Source of the DNA: Mesobacillus maritimus
GTDB taxonomy: Bacteria > Bacillota > Bacilli > Bacillales > Cytobacillaceae
Direction: 5' to 3'
DNA length: 64,000 nucleotides
Assembly: GCF_023715205.1 (NCBI RefSeq)
Contig: NZ_JAMBNR010000007.1
Coordinates: 1-64,000, forward strand
Shown here one piece after another: positions 40,861-49,938 of this stretch. Positions within the stretch are counted from its first letter, which is position 1. Every line of letters begins with the position of its first letter. The notes under the pieces were generated by a model. The model searched no databases. It was given only the letters and a program-made list of their open reading frames with translations, and had not been told where the DNA came from. Position numbers and translations under genes: made by a program.

Positions 40861-42186
40861 ATGAAATTAACTAAATTTGAACAATATCCATTTAAACCGT
40901 TTATTCTTGAGGCTGTAAAAGAACTCGGTTTTTTCGAACCAACTGAAATTCAAGGAAAATTGTTTCCAATCATTGAAAAAGGGGACAGTGCAATTGGGCA
41001 ATCCCAGACAGGTACAGGGAAGACGCATGCCTATATCCTCCCAATCATTGAAAAAATAAATCCGAATCTAAATGAGGTACAAGCCGTGATTACGGCGCCA
41101 ACGAGAGAGTTAGCGAATCAAATCTATCATGAAATTCTTAAAGTGTTAAAACACGCAAATGAGGAAGAAAATTTTACAGTTCGATGTTTTATTGGTGGAA
41201 CAGATAAGCAGAGAGCAATCGAGAAATTAAAGAATCAGCCACAAATTGTTGTAGGAACCCCTGGTAGAATTAACGACCTTGTCAAAGAGAATGCCTTATT
41301 AATCCATAAAGCAGAAATGCTAGTTGTTGACGAAGCCGACTTAATGTTGGATATGGGCTTTTTATATGATGTCGACCAGTTTGCAGGTAAAATGCCAGAA
41401 AAAATCCAAATGCTTGTTTTTTCAGCAACAATCCCTGAAAAACTTAAACCATTTCTGAAAAAATATATGGACAACCCTACCTATGTGCAGGTAGATCCTA
41501 AACAAAGGACAGCTGAAAAAATTAATCATATGCTATTGCCTGCGAAACATCGGAATAAGGTTGGTCTTGTTCACTCTGCTTTGTTGGCTTTTAACCCATA
41601 TTTGGCGATTGTCTTTACTAATACGAAAAAGAAAGCAGATGAAGTCGCCGATGGATTGATTGCACAAGGAGTAAAAGTTGGGCGGATTCATGGGGATTTA
41701 ACTCCGCGTGAACGGAAACGCGTGATGAAGCAAGTTAAAGACTTAGAGTTTCAATATATAGTAGCCACCGATCTTGCAGCAAGAGGGATTGATATTGAAG
41801 GCGTTAGCCATGTCATAAATTATGAACTACCATCTGATTTGGATTTCTATATTCATCGCGTTGGAAGAACTGCCCGTGCAGGTTATTCTGGGATCGCTCT
41901 TACTATTTATGAAACATCTGATGAGGATGCGCTAAATCGTCTCGAAAAAATGGGTATAGAGTTCCAACATGTAGATCTTTCAAAAGGTGAAATCATTGAG
42001 ATTGCAGATCGTAATAAACGTCAAAATCGCAAAAAGAAGGAATCCGAGGTTGATGTAAAGGTAAAATCAATGGTTAAGAAACCTCAGAAGGTAAAGCCTG
42101 GATATAAAAAGAAAATGCAGGCTGATATTGATAAAGTTAAAAGAAAAGCGAATAGACTTGAGAAACGAAAAAATAGTAGAGGATAG
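40861..42186 (+). CDS. cshB: DEAD-box ATP-dependent RNA helicase CshB
   Basis: A 441-aa DEAD-box helicase. Motifs in order: Q motif FFEPTEIQ, I SQTGTGKT, Ia PTRELA, II DEAD, III SAT, IV-V ATDLAARGIDIEGV, VI HRVGRTARAG. A basic C-terminal tail (about 375-441) follows. CshB in B. subtilis (yqfR) acts in cold adaptation and ribosome assembly. Nfo follows 18 bp later. Confidence 0.96.
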   Translation: MKLTKFEQYPFKPFILEAVKELGFFEPTEIQGKLFPIIEKGDSAIGQSQTGTGKTHAYILPIIEKINPNLNEVQAVITAPTRELANQIYHEILKVLKHANEEENFTVRCFIGGTDKQRAIEKLKNQPQIVVGTPGRINDLVKENALLIHKAEMLVVDEADLMLDMGFLYDVDQFAGKMPEKIQMLVFSATIPEKLKPFLKKYMDNPTYVQVDPKQRTAEKINHMLLPAKHRNKVGLVHSALLAFNPYLAIVFTNTKKKADEVADGLIAQGVKVGRIHGDLTPRERKRVMKQVKDLEFQYIVATDLAARGIDIEGVSHVINYELPSDLDFYIHRVGRTARAGYSGIALTIYETSDEDALNRLEKMGIEFQHVDLSKGEIIEIADRNKRQNRKKKESEVDVKVKSMVKKPQKVKPGYKKKMQADIDKVKRKANRLEKRKNSRG

Positions 42187-42204
42187 AAACTAGGGGGAAG
42201 GAAT

Positions 42205-43098
42205 ATGTTGAAAATTGGTTCTCATGTATCAATGAGTGGAAAGAAAATGCTTTTAGCAGCAAGTGAAGAAGCTGTTTCATATGGAGCAAATACTTTTATG
42301 ATTTATACAGGTGCACCACAAAATACTAGAAGAAAGAAAATTGAGGATTTAAATATCGAGGTTGGCCGCCAACATATGGCTGAGAATGGCATAGATGAAA
42401 TCGTGGTTCATGCTCCATATATTATAAATATTGGAAACACAACCAACCCTGACACTTTTGATTTAGGGGTTCGGTTTTTGAAAAGTGAAATTGAGCGGAC
42501 AGAAGCGATTGGAGCAAAACAAATTGTTCTCCATCCGGGAGCCCATGTGGGTGCGGGTGCCGAAGAAGGTATCAAAAAAATCATCGAAGGGTTAAATGAG
42601 GTTCTAACTGGGGACGAAAACCTTCAAATCGCATTAGAAACCATGGCAGGTAAAGGTTCGGAGTGCGGTAGATCGTTTGAGGAATTAGCGATGATTTTCG
42701 ATGGTGTTACGCACAATGATAAGTTATCAGTCTGCTTTGACACTTGTCATACACATGATGCTGGATACAATATCGTAGAAGACTTTGATGGCGTCCTTAA
42801 TGAATTTGACAATATTATTGGACTTGACCGACTAAAGGTCCTCCATATTAATGATAGTAAAAATGATCGCGGTATGAAAAAGGACCGCCATGAAAACATC
42901 GGCTTCGGTCACATTGGTTTTGAAGCACTTAATTATATTGTTCATCATCCGCAACTGCAGGATATTCCGAAAATACTCGAAACTCCTTACGTTGGTGAAG
43001 ATAAGAAAAATAAAAAACCACCTTACCGCCATGAGATTGAAATGTTAAAAAACAAGAAGTTCGAAGAAAACTTACTTGACCAGATTCTACAAGGATAA
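42205..43098 (+). CDS. nfo: Deoxyribonuclease IV (endonuclease IV, Nfo)
   Basis: A 297-aa zinc-dependent AP endonuclease of base-excision repair. The TIM-barrel metal motifs are [42 protein letters not shown] and [10 protein letters not shown]. In Bacillus spores Nfo repairs abasic sites on germination. Cotranscribed with cshB and closed by a terminator. Confidence 0.97.
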   Translation: MLKIGSHVSMSGKKMLLAASEEAVSYGANTFMIYTGAPQNTRRKKIEDLNIEVGRQHMAENGIDEIVVHAPYIINIGNTTNPDTFDLGVRFLKSEIERTEAIGAKQIVLHPGAHVGAGAEEGIKKIIEGLNEVLTGDENLQIALETMAGKGSECGRSFEELAMIFDGVTHNDKLSVCFDTCHTHDAGYNIVEDFDGVLNEFDNIIGLDRLKVLHINDSKNDRGMKKDRHENIGFGHIGFEALNYIVHHPQLQDIPKILETPYVGEDKKNKKPPYRHEIEMLKNKKFEENLLDQILQG

Positions 43099-43102
43099 GC
43101 TG

Positions 43103-43132
43103 AAAAAGCTGTGAAATTTTCACAGCTTTTTC
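43103..43132 (+). terminator. Intrinsic terminator after nfo
   Basis: AAAAAGCTGTGAAA and TTTTCACAGCTTTTT form a near-perfect palindrome with a T-run on the plus strand and an A-run for the minus strand, so it could also serve yqfT. Confidence 0.85.
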
Positions 43133-43203
43133 TCTTTCCTAATTCTAGGTACAAAAACAAGTATTAATCCGCTCCATATGTCTTGGTCAGGCAGATTGCT
43201 TTA

Positions 43204-43467
43204 TTATTTTTTATCCTTAGTAAACAACAAAAATAATTTATTTACTTCTTTTGCTGTTTCCGGACCAGCAACTTTTGCAATTTCCTTAATTAATTTTGCT
43301 CGTTCACGGTCATCGAAAATATTAACCTTTTGACCTCTGAGGTACTTAGCGATCTTATCAGCTTGCGCTCGGCTAATTGATAACTTAAATGGCTCGGCAT
43401 ACTTTAATAATTCTTCACCAGTAATATTGTTGACTTTGTGATTCACGATGTTTTCAAAAATTTTCAC
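43204..43467 (-). CDS. yqfT: YqfT family protein (DUF2624)
   Basis: An 87-aa protein, MKIFENIVNHKVNNITGEELLK, aligning with B. subtilis YqfT. Helical, basic, with INIFDDRERAKLIKEIA-like core. The GTG at 43467 is eight bases after GAGGAG; the ATG at 43473 is too close to it. Function unknown. Confidence 0.88.
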   Translation of the reverse strand: MKIFENIVNHKVNNITGEELLKYAEPFKLSISRAQADKIAKYLRGQKVNIFDDRERAKLIKEIAKVAGPETAKEVNKLFLLFTKDKK

Positions 43468-43531
43468 TCTCATCACTCCTCTTTGTAAGGTATGAGGACT
43501 CAAATCTATTCGTGACAGGAAGAATCTTGTA

Positions 43532-43560
43532 TTTACTTTTTTTCTGCCATAAGGTATACT
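43532..43560 (+). promoter_or_regulatory. Sigma-A promoter of znuCB-zur
   Basis: TTTACT (43532-43537), a 17-bp spacer and TATACT (43555-43560); start near 43567, at the edge of the Zur-like box. Confidence 0.75.
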
Positions 43561-43568
43561 ACGTGAGT

Positions 43569-43589
43569 AAATCGGAATGATTCTTATTT
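43569..43589 (+). promoter_or_regulatory. Putative Zur box
   Basis: AAATCGGAATGATTCTTATTT, an imperfect 10-1-10 palindrome matching the B. subtilis Zur consensus AAATCGTAATNATTACGATTT best in the left half. It covers about +2 to +22 of the znuCB-zur promoter, so zinc-loaded Zur encoded by the third gene should repress the operon. Confidence 0.7.
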
Positions 43590-43603
43590 TGTAGGTGATA
43601 AAG

Positions 43604-44380
43604 TTGAACGGAAAGATTCCTATAATAGAAATAAAAAATTTATCTTACCGCTATGAACGGGAAAATATATTAGAAAACGTGAATCTTAGCATTGAAAAGG
43701 GTGCTTTTCTTGGTATCGTAGGTCCAAATGGCTCAGGAAAATCTACCCTATTAAAATTAATATTGGGACTCATAAAACCTCAAAAAGGAGAAATTAAGCT
43801 TTTTGGTGAAGATAGCAAACATTTTAGGGACCAACAAAAAATTGGGTTCGTTTCGCAAAAAGCTAATTCTTTTAACACTGGGTTCCCTGCAACAGTATAT
43901 GAGGTAGTCGCTAGTGGTTTGACAAAAAAGTTGGGTTTATTTCGTTCCCTCTCAAAGCGAGATGCTGCTAAAGTTAAAGAGGCAGTTGCATCTGTTGGGA
44001 TGGAAGCGTACATGGATCGAAATATTGGAGAGCTTTCTGGTGGGCAACAGCAGAGGGTTTTTATCGCAAGAGCTCTCGTTAGCGAACCAGAACTGCTTAT
44101 TTTGGATGAACCCACTGTAGGTGTTGATGCAGAAAATGTTCAATCTTTCTATGAAATGTTGGAAGAATTAAATAAAGCTGGGATTACATTATTATTGGTT
44201 ACCCACGACATCGGTGTCATTTCGGATAAAGTGACAAACGTAGCTTGTCTAAATAAAGGGTTATTCTTTCATGGGACACCAAGTGAATTCGAGGAACAAA
44301 AAATCGGACTTTCCGAAATCTATGGACATGAAGTACAGCTTCTTACGCACGACCATCACGAGGAGGCAGCACATACATGA
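43604..44380 (+). CDS. znuC: Zinc ABC transporter ATP-binding protein
   Basis: A 258-aa ABC ATPase. Walker A is GPNGSGKST, the signature is LSGGQQQR and Walker B is LLILDEPTVGVD, followed by VTHD. The tail carries His-rich HDHHEEA. TTG start at 43604 with AGGTGA upstream; a GTG at 43595 overlaps that site. Zinc specificity is inferred from the Zur-like box and from zur downstream. No solute-binding protein gene is in the operon, so it must lie elsewhere. Confidence 0.92.
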   Translation: MNGKIPIIEIKNLSYRYERENILENVNLSIEKGAFLGIVGPNGSGKSTLLKLILGLIKPQKGEIKLFGEDSKHFRDQQKIGFVSQKANSFNTGFPATVYEVVASGLTKKLGLFRSLSKRDAAKVKEAVASVGMEAYMDRNIGELSGGQQQRVFIARALVSEPELLILDEPTVGVDAENVQSFYEMLEELNKAGITLLLVTHDIGVISDKVTNVACLNKGLFFHGTPSEFEEQKIGLSEIYGHEVQLLTHDHHEEAAHT

Positions 44381-45219
44381 TTTCGGGTATTTTCCAATAT
44401 GAGTTTTTACAGAATGCCTTTCTTTCGGGCATGATTATCGGTATTATTGCCCCATTATTGGGGGTTTTTATCGTGGTTCGAAGATTATCTCTAATTGCAG
44501 ATGCATTGAGCCATGTAACGCTGGCAGGAATTGCAGCAAGTTTATTTCTTGGAAAATATTCAACACTTTTCTTAGGCTTAAACCCTTTATATATGGGAAT
44601 GGCTTTTTCGGTAGGGGGAGCCGTACTAATCGAGAAATTAAGAAGTGTATATAAACATTACGAAGAGTTAGCGATTCCGATTATTCTTTCCGGTGGGATT
44701 GGATTAGGGGTCATCTTCATTTCATTAGCTGATGGATTTAATACAGATTTATTTAGTTATTTATTTGGTAGTGTTAGTGCTGTTAGCAGAACAGATTTAT
44801 GGACAATTATCATCATTAGTATTTTTGTTATTCTTGTAATTAGACTTATTTATAAAGAACTATTTTTGTTATCTTTTGATGAAGAATATGCAAAGGCTAC
44901 AGGAATAGCAGCAAAATCGATTCATTTTATTTTTATTGTCATGGTTGCTCTAGTTATTGCCGCTTCGATGAGGATTGTAGGGATTCTTTTGGTATCCTCT
45001 TTAATGACATTGCCAGTCGCTGCTAGTATTCGAATTGCAAAAGGATTTAAGCAAACGATTTTTTATTCTATCTTATTTGGTGAGACAGCTGTCTTAGGTG
45101 GTCTCTTCCTTTCATATTATTTGGATTTGGCTCCCGGGGGAACCATCGTGATGATTTCTGTTTTAATCCTAATCCTAACTGTTGTTTTTAAAAAGCTTGC
45201 GGTAAGAACAGCCGTTTAA
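44377..45219 (+). CDS. znuB: Zinc/metal ABC transporter permease
   Basis: A 280-aa ABC-3 family permease with about eight membrane helices. LIADALSHVTLAGIA and SLMTLPVAASIRIAKGF are family signatures. It overlaps znuC by 4 bp (ATGA). Forms the membrane channel of the zinc importer. Confidence 0.94.
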   Translation: MISGIFQYEFLQNAFLSGMIIGIIAPLLGVFIVVRRLSLIADALSHVTLAGIAASLFLGKYSTLFLGLNPLYMGMAFSVGGAVLIEKLRSVYKHYEELAIPIILSGGIGLGVIFISLADGFNTDLFSYLFGSVSAVSRTDLWTIIIISIFVILVIRLIYKELFLLSFDEEYAKATGIAAKSIHFIFIVMVALVIAASMRIVGILLVSSLMTLPVAASIRIAKGFKQTIFYSILFGETAVLGGLFLSYYLDLAPGGTIVMISVLILILTVVFKKLAVRTAV

Positions 45220-45237
45220 TGGGGGTGGAGGCAAAAA

Positions 45238-45651
45238 ATGAATTTAAATGAAGCAATGGATCGACTAAAGGAATCTGGTTACAAACATACAGGGAAGCGG
45301 GAAGAAATGCTCCAATTATTTTCGGTCAATGAAAAATATCTAACCGCCCGTGATGTGCTTGGACGACTGAAGCATCAATACCCAGGCTTAAGTTTTGATA
45401 CCATTTATCGAAACCTCTCCATTTTTGTAGAGCTTGGTATTTTAGAAATGACAGAGTTATCAGGCGAAAAGCATTTCCGTTTTGCCTGTTCCGATCATTC
45501 CCACCATCATCATTTTATCTGTCTTGATTGTGGAAAAACCAAAGAAATTGAAACATGTCCAATGGCTGCTTTGAATGAAAATTTAAAAGGGTATGATGTT
45601 TCAGGACATAAGTTCGAGATTTACGGGAAATGCCCTGAATGTATACAATAA
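45238..45651 (+). CDS. zur: Zinc uptake regulator Zur (Fur family)
   Basis: A 137-aa Fur-family repressor. N-terminal winged helix with [19 protein letters not shown]; metal residues in [17 protein letters not shown] and C-terminal CPECIQ (paired CX2C for structural zinc). Controlling zinc import is likely, since it is in the operon with znuCB and near a Zur-like box; B. subtilis Zur sits at this place (yqfV). Confidence 0.93.
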   Translation: MNLNEAMDRLKESGYKHTGKREEMLQLFSVNEKYLTARDVLGRLKHQYPGLSFDTIYRNLSIFVELGILEMTELSGEKHFRFACSDHSHHHHFICLDCGKTKEIETCPMAALNENLKGYDVSGHKFEIYGKCPECIQ

Positions 45652-45685
45652 AAATAGTCCACCCAAAGGGGAGGACTATTTTTTT
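45651..45685 (+). terminator. Intrinsic terminator after zur
   Basis: AAATAGTCC and GGACTATTT around a purine-rich loop, with T- and A-runs on the two sides; probably serves yqfW as well. Confidence 0.85.
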
Positions 45686-45794
45686 GCGCTTGCAATATGA
45701 AATTGAAATGATTTACAAAAGCTTGCATAAACATTTCTCTATTAGCTTGAAGAGCCGTAGCGTTAAACTCCTTCAAAATTGCCTGCTCTTTTTT

Positions 45795-46364
45795 TTAGTT
45801 TGACTTTAACCACTTGTCCACCCACTGGGATGCCTCAAACCAGTCATTGACACGAATAACTCCTTTTGGAATGGGATCCTGATTATATGGTGTATTAAAT
45901 AATAGAACTGGAATGTTACATTCTTCATGAATCATGACAGCATTATCATGCTTGTCTTCAAAAAATAAATCAACATCGTGTTTCTTTGCTGCTGAAACCT
46001 TATCATGACTACCGATCAATTCAACATGATCATAATCAATCTCTTGTTTTTGGAACCAATTTGTGGTGACGTCAAGAAGATGATTCCGTCTAGCACTAAT
46101 GAAAAAGAGTTCATAATCATTGGACCATTTGGATAAAATCTCTTTTGCTCCTTTAGCTAGTGGAGATTGTGAATAAATTTTGGGTTCATTATTTGTAAAC
46201 CATTCAGCGAATTCCTGTTCGGAAACAGATACTAAAGGCATTAAATCATATTGTTTTACATCATCTAATGTGATGTTTAAATTAAAAGCTTCATTTAAAA
46301 ACGGAACCATTGAAGATGGGCATGTAACGGTTCCATCGATGTCAATCCCAAAACGCTTCTTCAT
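45795..46364 (-). CDS. yqfW: HAD-family putative 5'(3')-deoxyribonucleotidase (YqfW)
   Basis: A 189-aa haloacid-dehalogenase phosphatase. The catalytic motif is RFGIDIDGTVT (DxD), then FFISARRNHL (motif II Ser) and DLFFEDKHDNA (motif IV acidic). A cap-like helical region lies between. The ATG at 46364 is the family start; AGAGGAG lies 11 bases upstream. Nucleotidase assignment is from family, not proven. Confidence 0.88.
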   Translation of the reverse strand: MKKRFGIDIDGTVTCPSSMVPFLNEAFNLNITLDDVKQYDLMPLVSVSEQEFAEWFTNNEPKIYSQSPLAKGAKEILSKWSNDYELFFISARRNHLLDVTTNWFQKQEIDYDHVELIGSHDKVSAAKKHDVDLFFEDKHDNAVMIHEECNIPVLLFNTPYNQDPIPKGVIRVNDWFEASQWVDKWLKSN

Positions 46365-46465
46365 GTGAATCAATTCTCCTCTGTTCATATTCTCTTCTTG
46401 TTTTATCTTAGCAGATGCCTACGGGGCTTTGAAGATGTTTTTCCTTTTTTCGACAGAATTCAACT

Positions 46466-46493
46466 TGTATAGTTGGTCATCATCGGTAGTAAA
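46466..46493 (-). promoter_or_regulatory. Possible promoter of yqfW
   Basis: Minus strand: TTTACT, a 16-bp spacer, TATACA, about 100 bp upstream of the start. Confidence 0.35.
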
Positions 46494-46563
46494 TATTGTC
46501 ATCGTAAAATTTCTTTTCCTTGCTAACACTATAAATGCTCCACTATGAAAGCGAGGGATTATG

Positions 46564-47235
46564 ATGGCAGACGATTTACGTAACCAGGATAAACCCGGAT
46601 ATTTGAACGAGCCTGAACATGATTATTTGCAAAATAACATCAATGCTGAGAGAGCAGGCAGTTCAGCACCAACTGCTTCTACTCAACCAAGCGAAAATAA
46701 AGTCGATTACACCCAGGTATCTGGAATGAATACCGGCTCTCAAGCACAATCGTCTAATAAAACGGATTCGACAAATGGGGAAAAGACTTATTTGCAGAAT
46801 AACATTAATGCTGAGAGAGCAGATAGTTCAACACCAACTGCTTCTGCTCTACCAAGCGAAAATAATGTAGATTATAACCAGGTATCTGGAATGGATACCG
46901 GCTCTCAAGCTCAGTTGTCTAGAGAAACAGAGTCAACATATGGGGAAGAGACTGCTGCAGAAATTGCTGCTCCTGTAAGCCTTGGTCGTGATCGTCAGTC
47001 AGATGCAGATAACGATCAAGAGACGATGAAGGCCAGATCAGGAATTATTGGGATATCTGCTTTGGTCATCTCAATTCTTTCCCTATTTGTTCTTCCAATT
47101 GTCTTAGGGATAACAGGTGTTGTACTAGGTTTTGTTGCAAGGAAACGTGGAGGAGCGAAAGGTCTTGCAAACTGGGCTATTGGAATTGGAGCTATTTCCA
47201 TCATCATTGGCATGTTTGTGTTACCGTTCTATTAA
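46564..47235 (+). CDS. DUF4190-like membrane protein with a tandem repeat (yqfX position)
   Basis: A 223-aa protein. The N-terminal two-thirds are hydrophilic and hold two copies of a 55-residue unit beginning YLQNNINAERA and carrying DY-QVSGM-TGSQAQ (units 46624-46788 and 46789-46953). The C-terminal 75 residues contain two membrane helices around VVLGFVARKRGGAKGLANWAIGIGA, the DUF4190 pattern. ATG 46564 is six bases after GAGGG; the ATG at 46561 is closer. In B. subtilis yqfX lies here and is shorter. Function unknown. Confidence 0.85.
   Translation: MADDLRNQDKPGYLNEPEHDYLQNNINAERAGSSAPTASTQPSENKVDYTQVSGMNTGSQAQSSNKTDSTNGEKTYLQNNINAERADSSTPTASALPSENNVDYNQVSGMDTGSQAQLSRETESTYGEETAAEIAAPVSLGRDRQSDADNDQETMKARSGIIGISALVISILSLFVLPIVLGITGVVLGFVARKRGGAKGLANWAIGIGAISIIIGMFVLPFY
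46624..46953 (+). repeat. 165-bp in-frame tandem duplication
   Basis: The unit starting TATTTGCA at 46624 recurs at 46789 with about one change in seven residues. Period is exactly 165 bp (55 codons), so the reading frame is kept. Confidence 0.9.
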
Positions 47236-47256
47236 AGCATTCTAGGGAGCAAAAAA

Positions 47257-47283
47257 AGAAGGTCCGGAACTTCCGGACCTTCT
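47257..47283 (-). terminator. Terminator downstream of ispG
   Basis: AGAAGGTCCGGAA and TTCCGGACCTTCT, a perfect 13-bp stem around one base. On the minus strand a run of seven Ts follows, so it fits ispG; the plus strand has only TCTCTT. A second small hairpin (GCAAGG/CCTTGC, 47323-47341) lies between it and ispG. Confidence 0.8.
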
Positions 47284-47348
47284 CTTAATTTAAAAGTAAA
47301 GAGCTTATTGCTTTAATGAGAGCAAGGCTCGGCACCTTGCGCCAATAA

Positions 47349-48443
47349 TTACTGCTGTGCCATTTCTTTTAGTTTTTCTTCCGCAATTTTATCAATTTCT
47401 TTTTTTAATTCCTCAACCATTTGGTCTTCAGGGACTTTTCGAACGGTTTTGCCATGTCGGAATAATAATCCCTCACCACGTGCTCCTGCAATCCCTATAT
47501 CCGCTTCTCTGGCTTCTCCTGGACCATTAACAGCGCAGCCAAGAACCGCAACCTTAATTGGTGCTTTAATGTTTTGAATATACTCTTCAACTTCATTTGC
47601 AATTGAAATTAAATCGATTTCAATCCTTCCGCAAGTCGGGCAAGAAATTAGTGTTGCTGCATTAGCAGCCAATCCAAATGATTTCAATAGTTCTCTAGCT
47701 ACTTTTACTTCCTCTACAGGATCGGCACTTAACGAAATTCGGACCGTATTTCCGATTCCCTTGCTTAAAATAGCTCCTAATCCTGCAGCGCTCTTTACAG
47801 TTCCTGCAAATAGCGTACCAGACTCAGTAATTCCTAAATGTAGCGGATAATCAAATGCTTGGGCAGCTTTTGTATAGGCTTCAATCGCAAGGTTTACGTC
47901 AGAGGCTTTCATCGAAACGATGATATCATGGAAATCCAAGTCTTCAAGAATTTTGATATGGTGCAGAGCACTTTCAACCATTCCATCGGCTGTTGGATAG
48001 CCATACTTTTCAAGAATTCTTCGTTCTAGTGAACCTGCATTTACCCCAATGCGAATTGGAATTCCACGCTCTTTTGCAGCTTTGACAACAGCCTCAACTT
48101 TTTCACGTCTTCCAATATTGCCTGGGTTAATTCTGATTTTATCCGCGCCGCCTTCAATAGCTTTTAGCGCTAACTTATAGTCAAAATGAATATCAACAAC
48201 AAGTGGGATATTAATTCGCTTTTTAATTTCCGAAATCGCATTCGCTGCACGTTCGTCTGGGCATGCGACACGGACAATCTGGCAACCAGCCTCTTCAAGT
48301 CGTTTAATTTCCGCAACTGTCGCTTCAACATCATGTGTTTTTGTCGTTGTCATACTTTGGATGACAACTTCATTGTTGCCGCCAATAGTTAAATTTCCCA
48401 CACGAACAGGTCGGGTTTTTGTACGGTGTGTTATTTCACTCAA
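47349..48443 (-). CDS. ispG: (E)-4-hydroxy-3-methylbut-2-enyl-diphosphate synthase IspG
   Basis: A 364-aa [4Fe-4S] enzyme of the MEP pathway, acting just before IspH. Cluster Cys are in ISCPTCGR and [12 protein letters not shown], with the conserved Glu. The family start THRTKTRPV is reached from a TTG at 48443, ten bases after AAAGGAG. An upstream ATG-led extension MPYFFFKQ has no site and does not fit the family. Promoter at 48511-48538. Confidence 0.95.
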   Translation of the reverse strand: MSEITHRTKTRPVRVGNLTIGGNNEVVIQSMTTTKTHDVEATVAEIKRLEEAGCQIVRVACPDERAANAISEIKKRINIPLVVDIHFDYKLALKAIEGGADKIRINPGNIGRREKVEAVVKAAKERGIPIRIGVNAGSLERRILEKYGYPTADGMVESALHHIKILEDLDFHDIIVSMKASDVNLAIEAYTKAAQAFDYPLHLGITESGTLFAGTVKSAAGLGAILSKGIGNTVRISLSADPVEEVKVARELLKSFGLAANAATLISCPTCGRIEIDLISIANEVEEYIQNIKAPIKVAVLGCAVNGPGEAREADIGIAGARGEGLLFRHGKTVRKVPEDQMVEELKKEIDKIAEEKLKEMAQQ

Positions 48444-48510
48444 CAGTGATTCGCTCCTTTGTTTGAAAAAGAAATAAGGCACTTCCTTTTCATTTTGTAC
48501 ACCTTTATAT

Positions 48511-48538
48511 ATTATCAGTCCGCAGTGAAAGTTGACAA
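48511..48538 (-). promoter_or_regulatory. Probable promoter of ispG
   Basis: Minus strand: TTGTCA, a 16-bp spacer, GATAAT (or 18 bp to TAATAT). Confidence 0.5.
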
Positions 48539-48600
48539 GGAAGATGTTTTACCTTGTTTATAGAGTTAAAACAAAGTAATGGTGTTATCTTTAACCTGCA

Positions 48601-48945
48601 CTATCTTGCTTGAGTATAATCCGGAAACTTATATGTTTGTCCAATCATAATCTCTTCGGGGGTTGTCCCATTGTTTAAGTCTGCAAAATCTGTTATAGCT
48701 TGAGAAATTGGGACAGGGAGTGATGCGTTTAGTTGCATTTCCAGTACGGAGAGAACAGTATCTCCCGGTAATATTTCTTTTTCGAAAAATGGTTTTGTTT
48801 CTTTCGTATTAACTTCTTGTGGTGCAGCTTTTGCCTCGATTGCGTTGCTGTTATTAGAGGAGGTAGGTAAACTGCCGTTGCTAAGGTCATTGTATATTGA
48901 ATATAGTACAAGAACGATAAATAAGAATCCTGCCAGCTTTTTCAT
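48601..48945 (-). CDS. yqfZ: YqfZ-like LysM-type secreted protein
   Basis: A 114-aa protein. A signal or anchor segment (residues 3-20) precedes a Ser/Asn/Pro/Thr linker and a C-terminal LysM-like domain, EKEILPGDTVLSVLEMQLN and IMIGQTYKFPDY. Equivalent B. subtilis YqfZ is a sporulation-time protein upstream of ispG. Peptidoglycan binding is inferred from LysM. Start with GGAGGATTG upstream. Confidence 0.85.
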   Translation of the reverse strand: MKKLAGFLFIVLVLYSIYNDLSNGSLPTSSNNSNAIEAKAAPQEVNTKETKPFFEKEILPGDTVLSVLEMQLNASLPVPISQAITDFADLNNGTTPEEIMIGQTYKFPDYTQAR

Positions 48946-49049
48946 TGGAACAATCCTCCAATTTTAAGGTTTGTCCATCTATATGCAGTAGTTAGAGGAT
49001 TTAGAACAAAAAAACCGCACCTTTTAAGGTGCAGTTTCTAAAATTCGAT

Positions 49050-49820
49050 TTAATTTTTTTCTGGCTGGTCAATCTCTTGGATCGCTAGCAGTAAAACAGT
49101 CAAGCTTACGAACCAGTTGATTAGTGACCCGAATGGAACGGTGGTTTGAACAAGAGACATAATCGTGAAAAAGACCGTTGGCAGTGTAATGCTGTATGTG
49201 GTCATCCTCCATAGTTCTCGATAACTTAGTGTCTTCTTCGCAATATTCTTTAACAGAAGTCCAATTAGGGCAAGAACTGAAATCTCAATAAGCTTAATTC
49301 CTGTGGCAAAAAGATACATTGCAATTGAAAGAATTGGAATGAAGATTGCCATCAGCGAGTTGGATTCCTCAATAAATGATTCTAATTCTCCTTTTGTAAT
49401 CGTATCAGAGCCCATCATGGAGTAAGAAACCGAATTCACCTCACCACCAGAACTTAACACCATTTCTTGTTGGAGAAGGGCTAATGTTGCTCCAGTTTTA
49501 GATAAGTTTTCTTTTTGGATCGATCCTGTTGAATCGAAAATTATGGTTATACTTTCCTTAGTAATGGTAACAGGATTGTTTTCTGACGAAACTAGGTTTC
49601 CGTTTTTAATTTGGAAATCTGGTAATTCTTGCTTTACTATCTCCTCGATCCCATTCACGGCTTGTGTTAATGTTGAGTTTGTATAATAAAGGGTAGGAAT
49701 GACGGATAATAGAGACAAAAGAAAGACATACAGAATGGTTTTTCCGATTCCTTGTACGCGAAAATTTGCAATATCTTTTGGAGAATAGAGACTTTTGAAA
49801 AATTGTTTAAATAAATTAAT
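49050..49820 (-). CDS. yqgB: DUF1189 membrane protein (YqgB type) with an apparent ATT start
   Basis: A 256-aa membrane protein if started at ATT (minus strand, 49820-49818). The reading frame carries the usual family N-terminus, INLFKQFFKSLYSPKDIANF, immediately upstream of the first ordinary start, a TTG at 49718, which would cut off the first 34 residues and half the first membrane helix. AAGGAAG lies nine bases before the ATT. No ATG, GTG or TTG lies in between. One N-terminal helix, an extracytoplasmic domain (about 55-150) and four or more C-terminal helices follow. Function unknown. Either ATT is used, as in infC genes, or the start was lost by mutation. Confidence 0.82.
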   Translation of the reverse strand: MNLFKQFFKSLYSPKDIANFRVQGIGKTILYVFLLSLLSVIPTLYYTNSTLTQAVNGIEEIVKQELPDFQIKNGNLVSSENNPVTITKESITIIFDSTGSIQKENLSKTGATLALLQQEMVLSSGGEVNSVSYSMMGSDTITKGELESFIEESNSLMAIFIPILSIAMYLFATGIKLIEISVLALIGLLLKNIAKKTLSYRELWRMTTYSITLPTVFFTIMSLVQTTVPFGSLINWFVSLTVLLLAIQEIDQPEKN

Positions 49821-49900
49821 GTTTATTCACTTCCTTATTTTTAATGACTGTATTATTGTATCTTGGGGATTAGTGAATAACAAGCAATAACTATTTTGTT

Positions 49901-49918
49901 TGTAACATTTTTGTAACA
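49901..49918 (+). promoter_or_regulatory. Pho-box-like direct repeat upstream of the Na/Pi cotransporter
   Basis: TGTAACA at 49901 and again at 49912, exactly 11 bp apart. PhoP sites of Bacillus are direct repeats of TTAACA-like hexamers with an 11-bp period. Only two copies are clear, so this is tentative. Confidence 0.4.
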
Positions 49919-49938
49919 TAAGGGAGAAATGTTAAGGT

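Noticed and set aside
46624-46953. CRISPR-like periodic sequence
   Set aside because: Only two 165-bp units, in frame inside a protein gene; it is a coding duplication.
48186-48392. Plus-strand frame opposite ispG
   Set aside because: Antisense shadow of a highly conserved gene.
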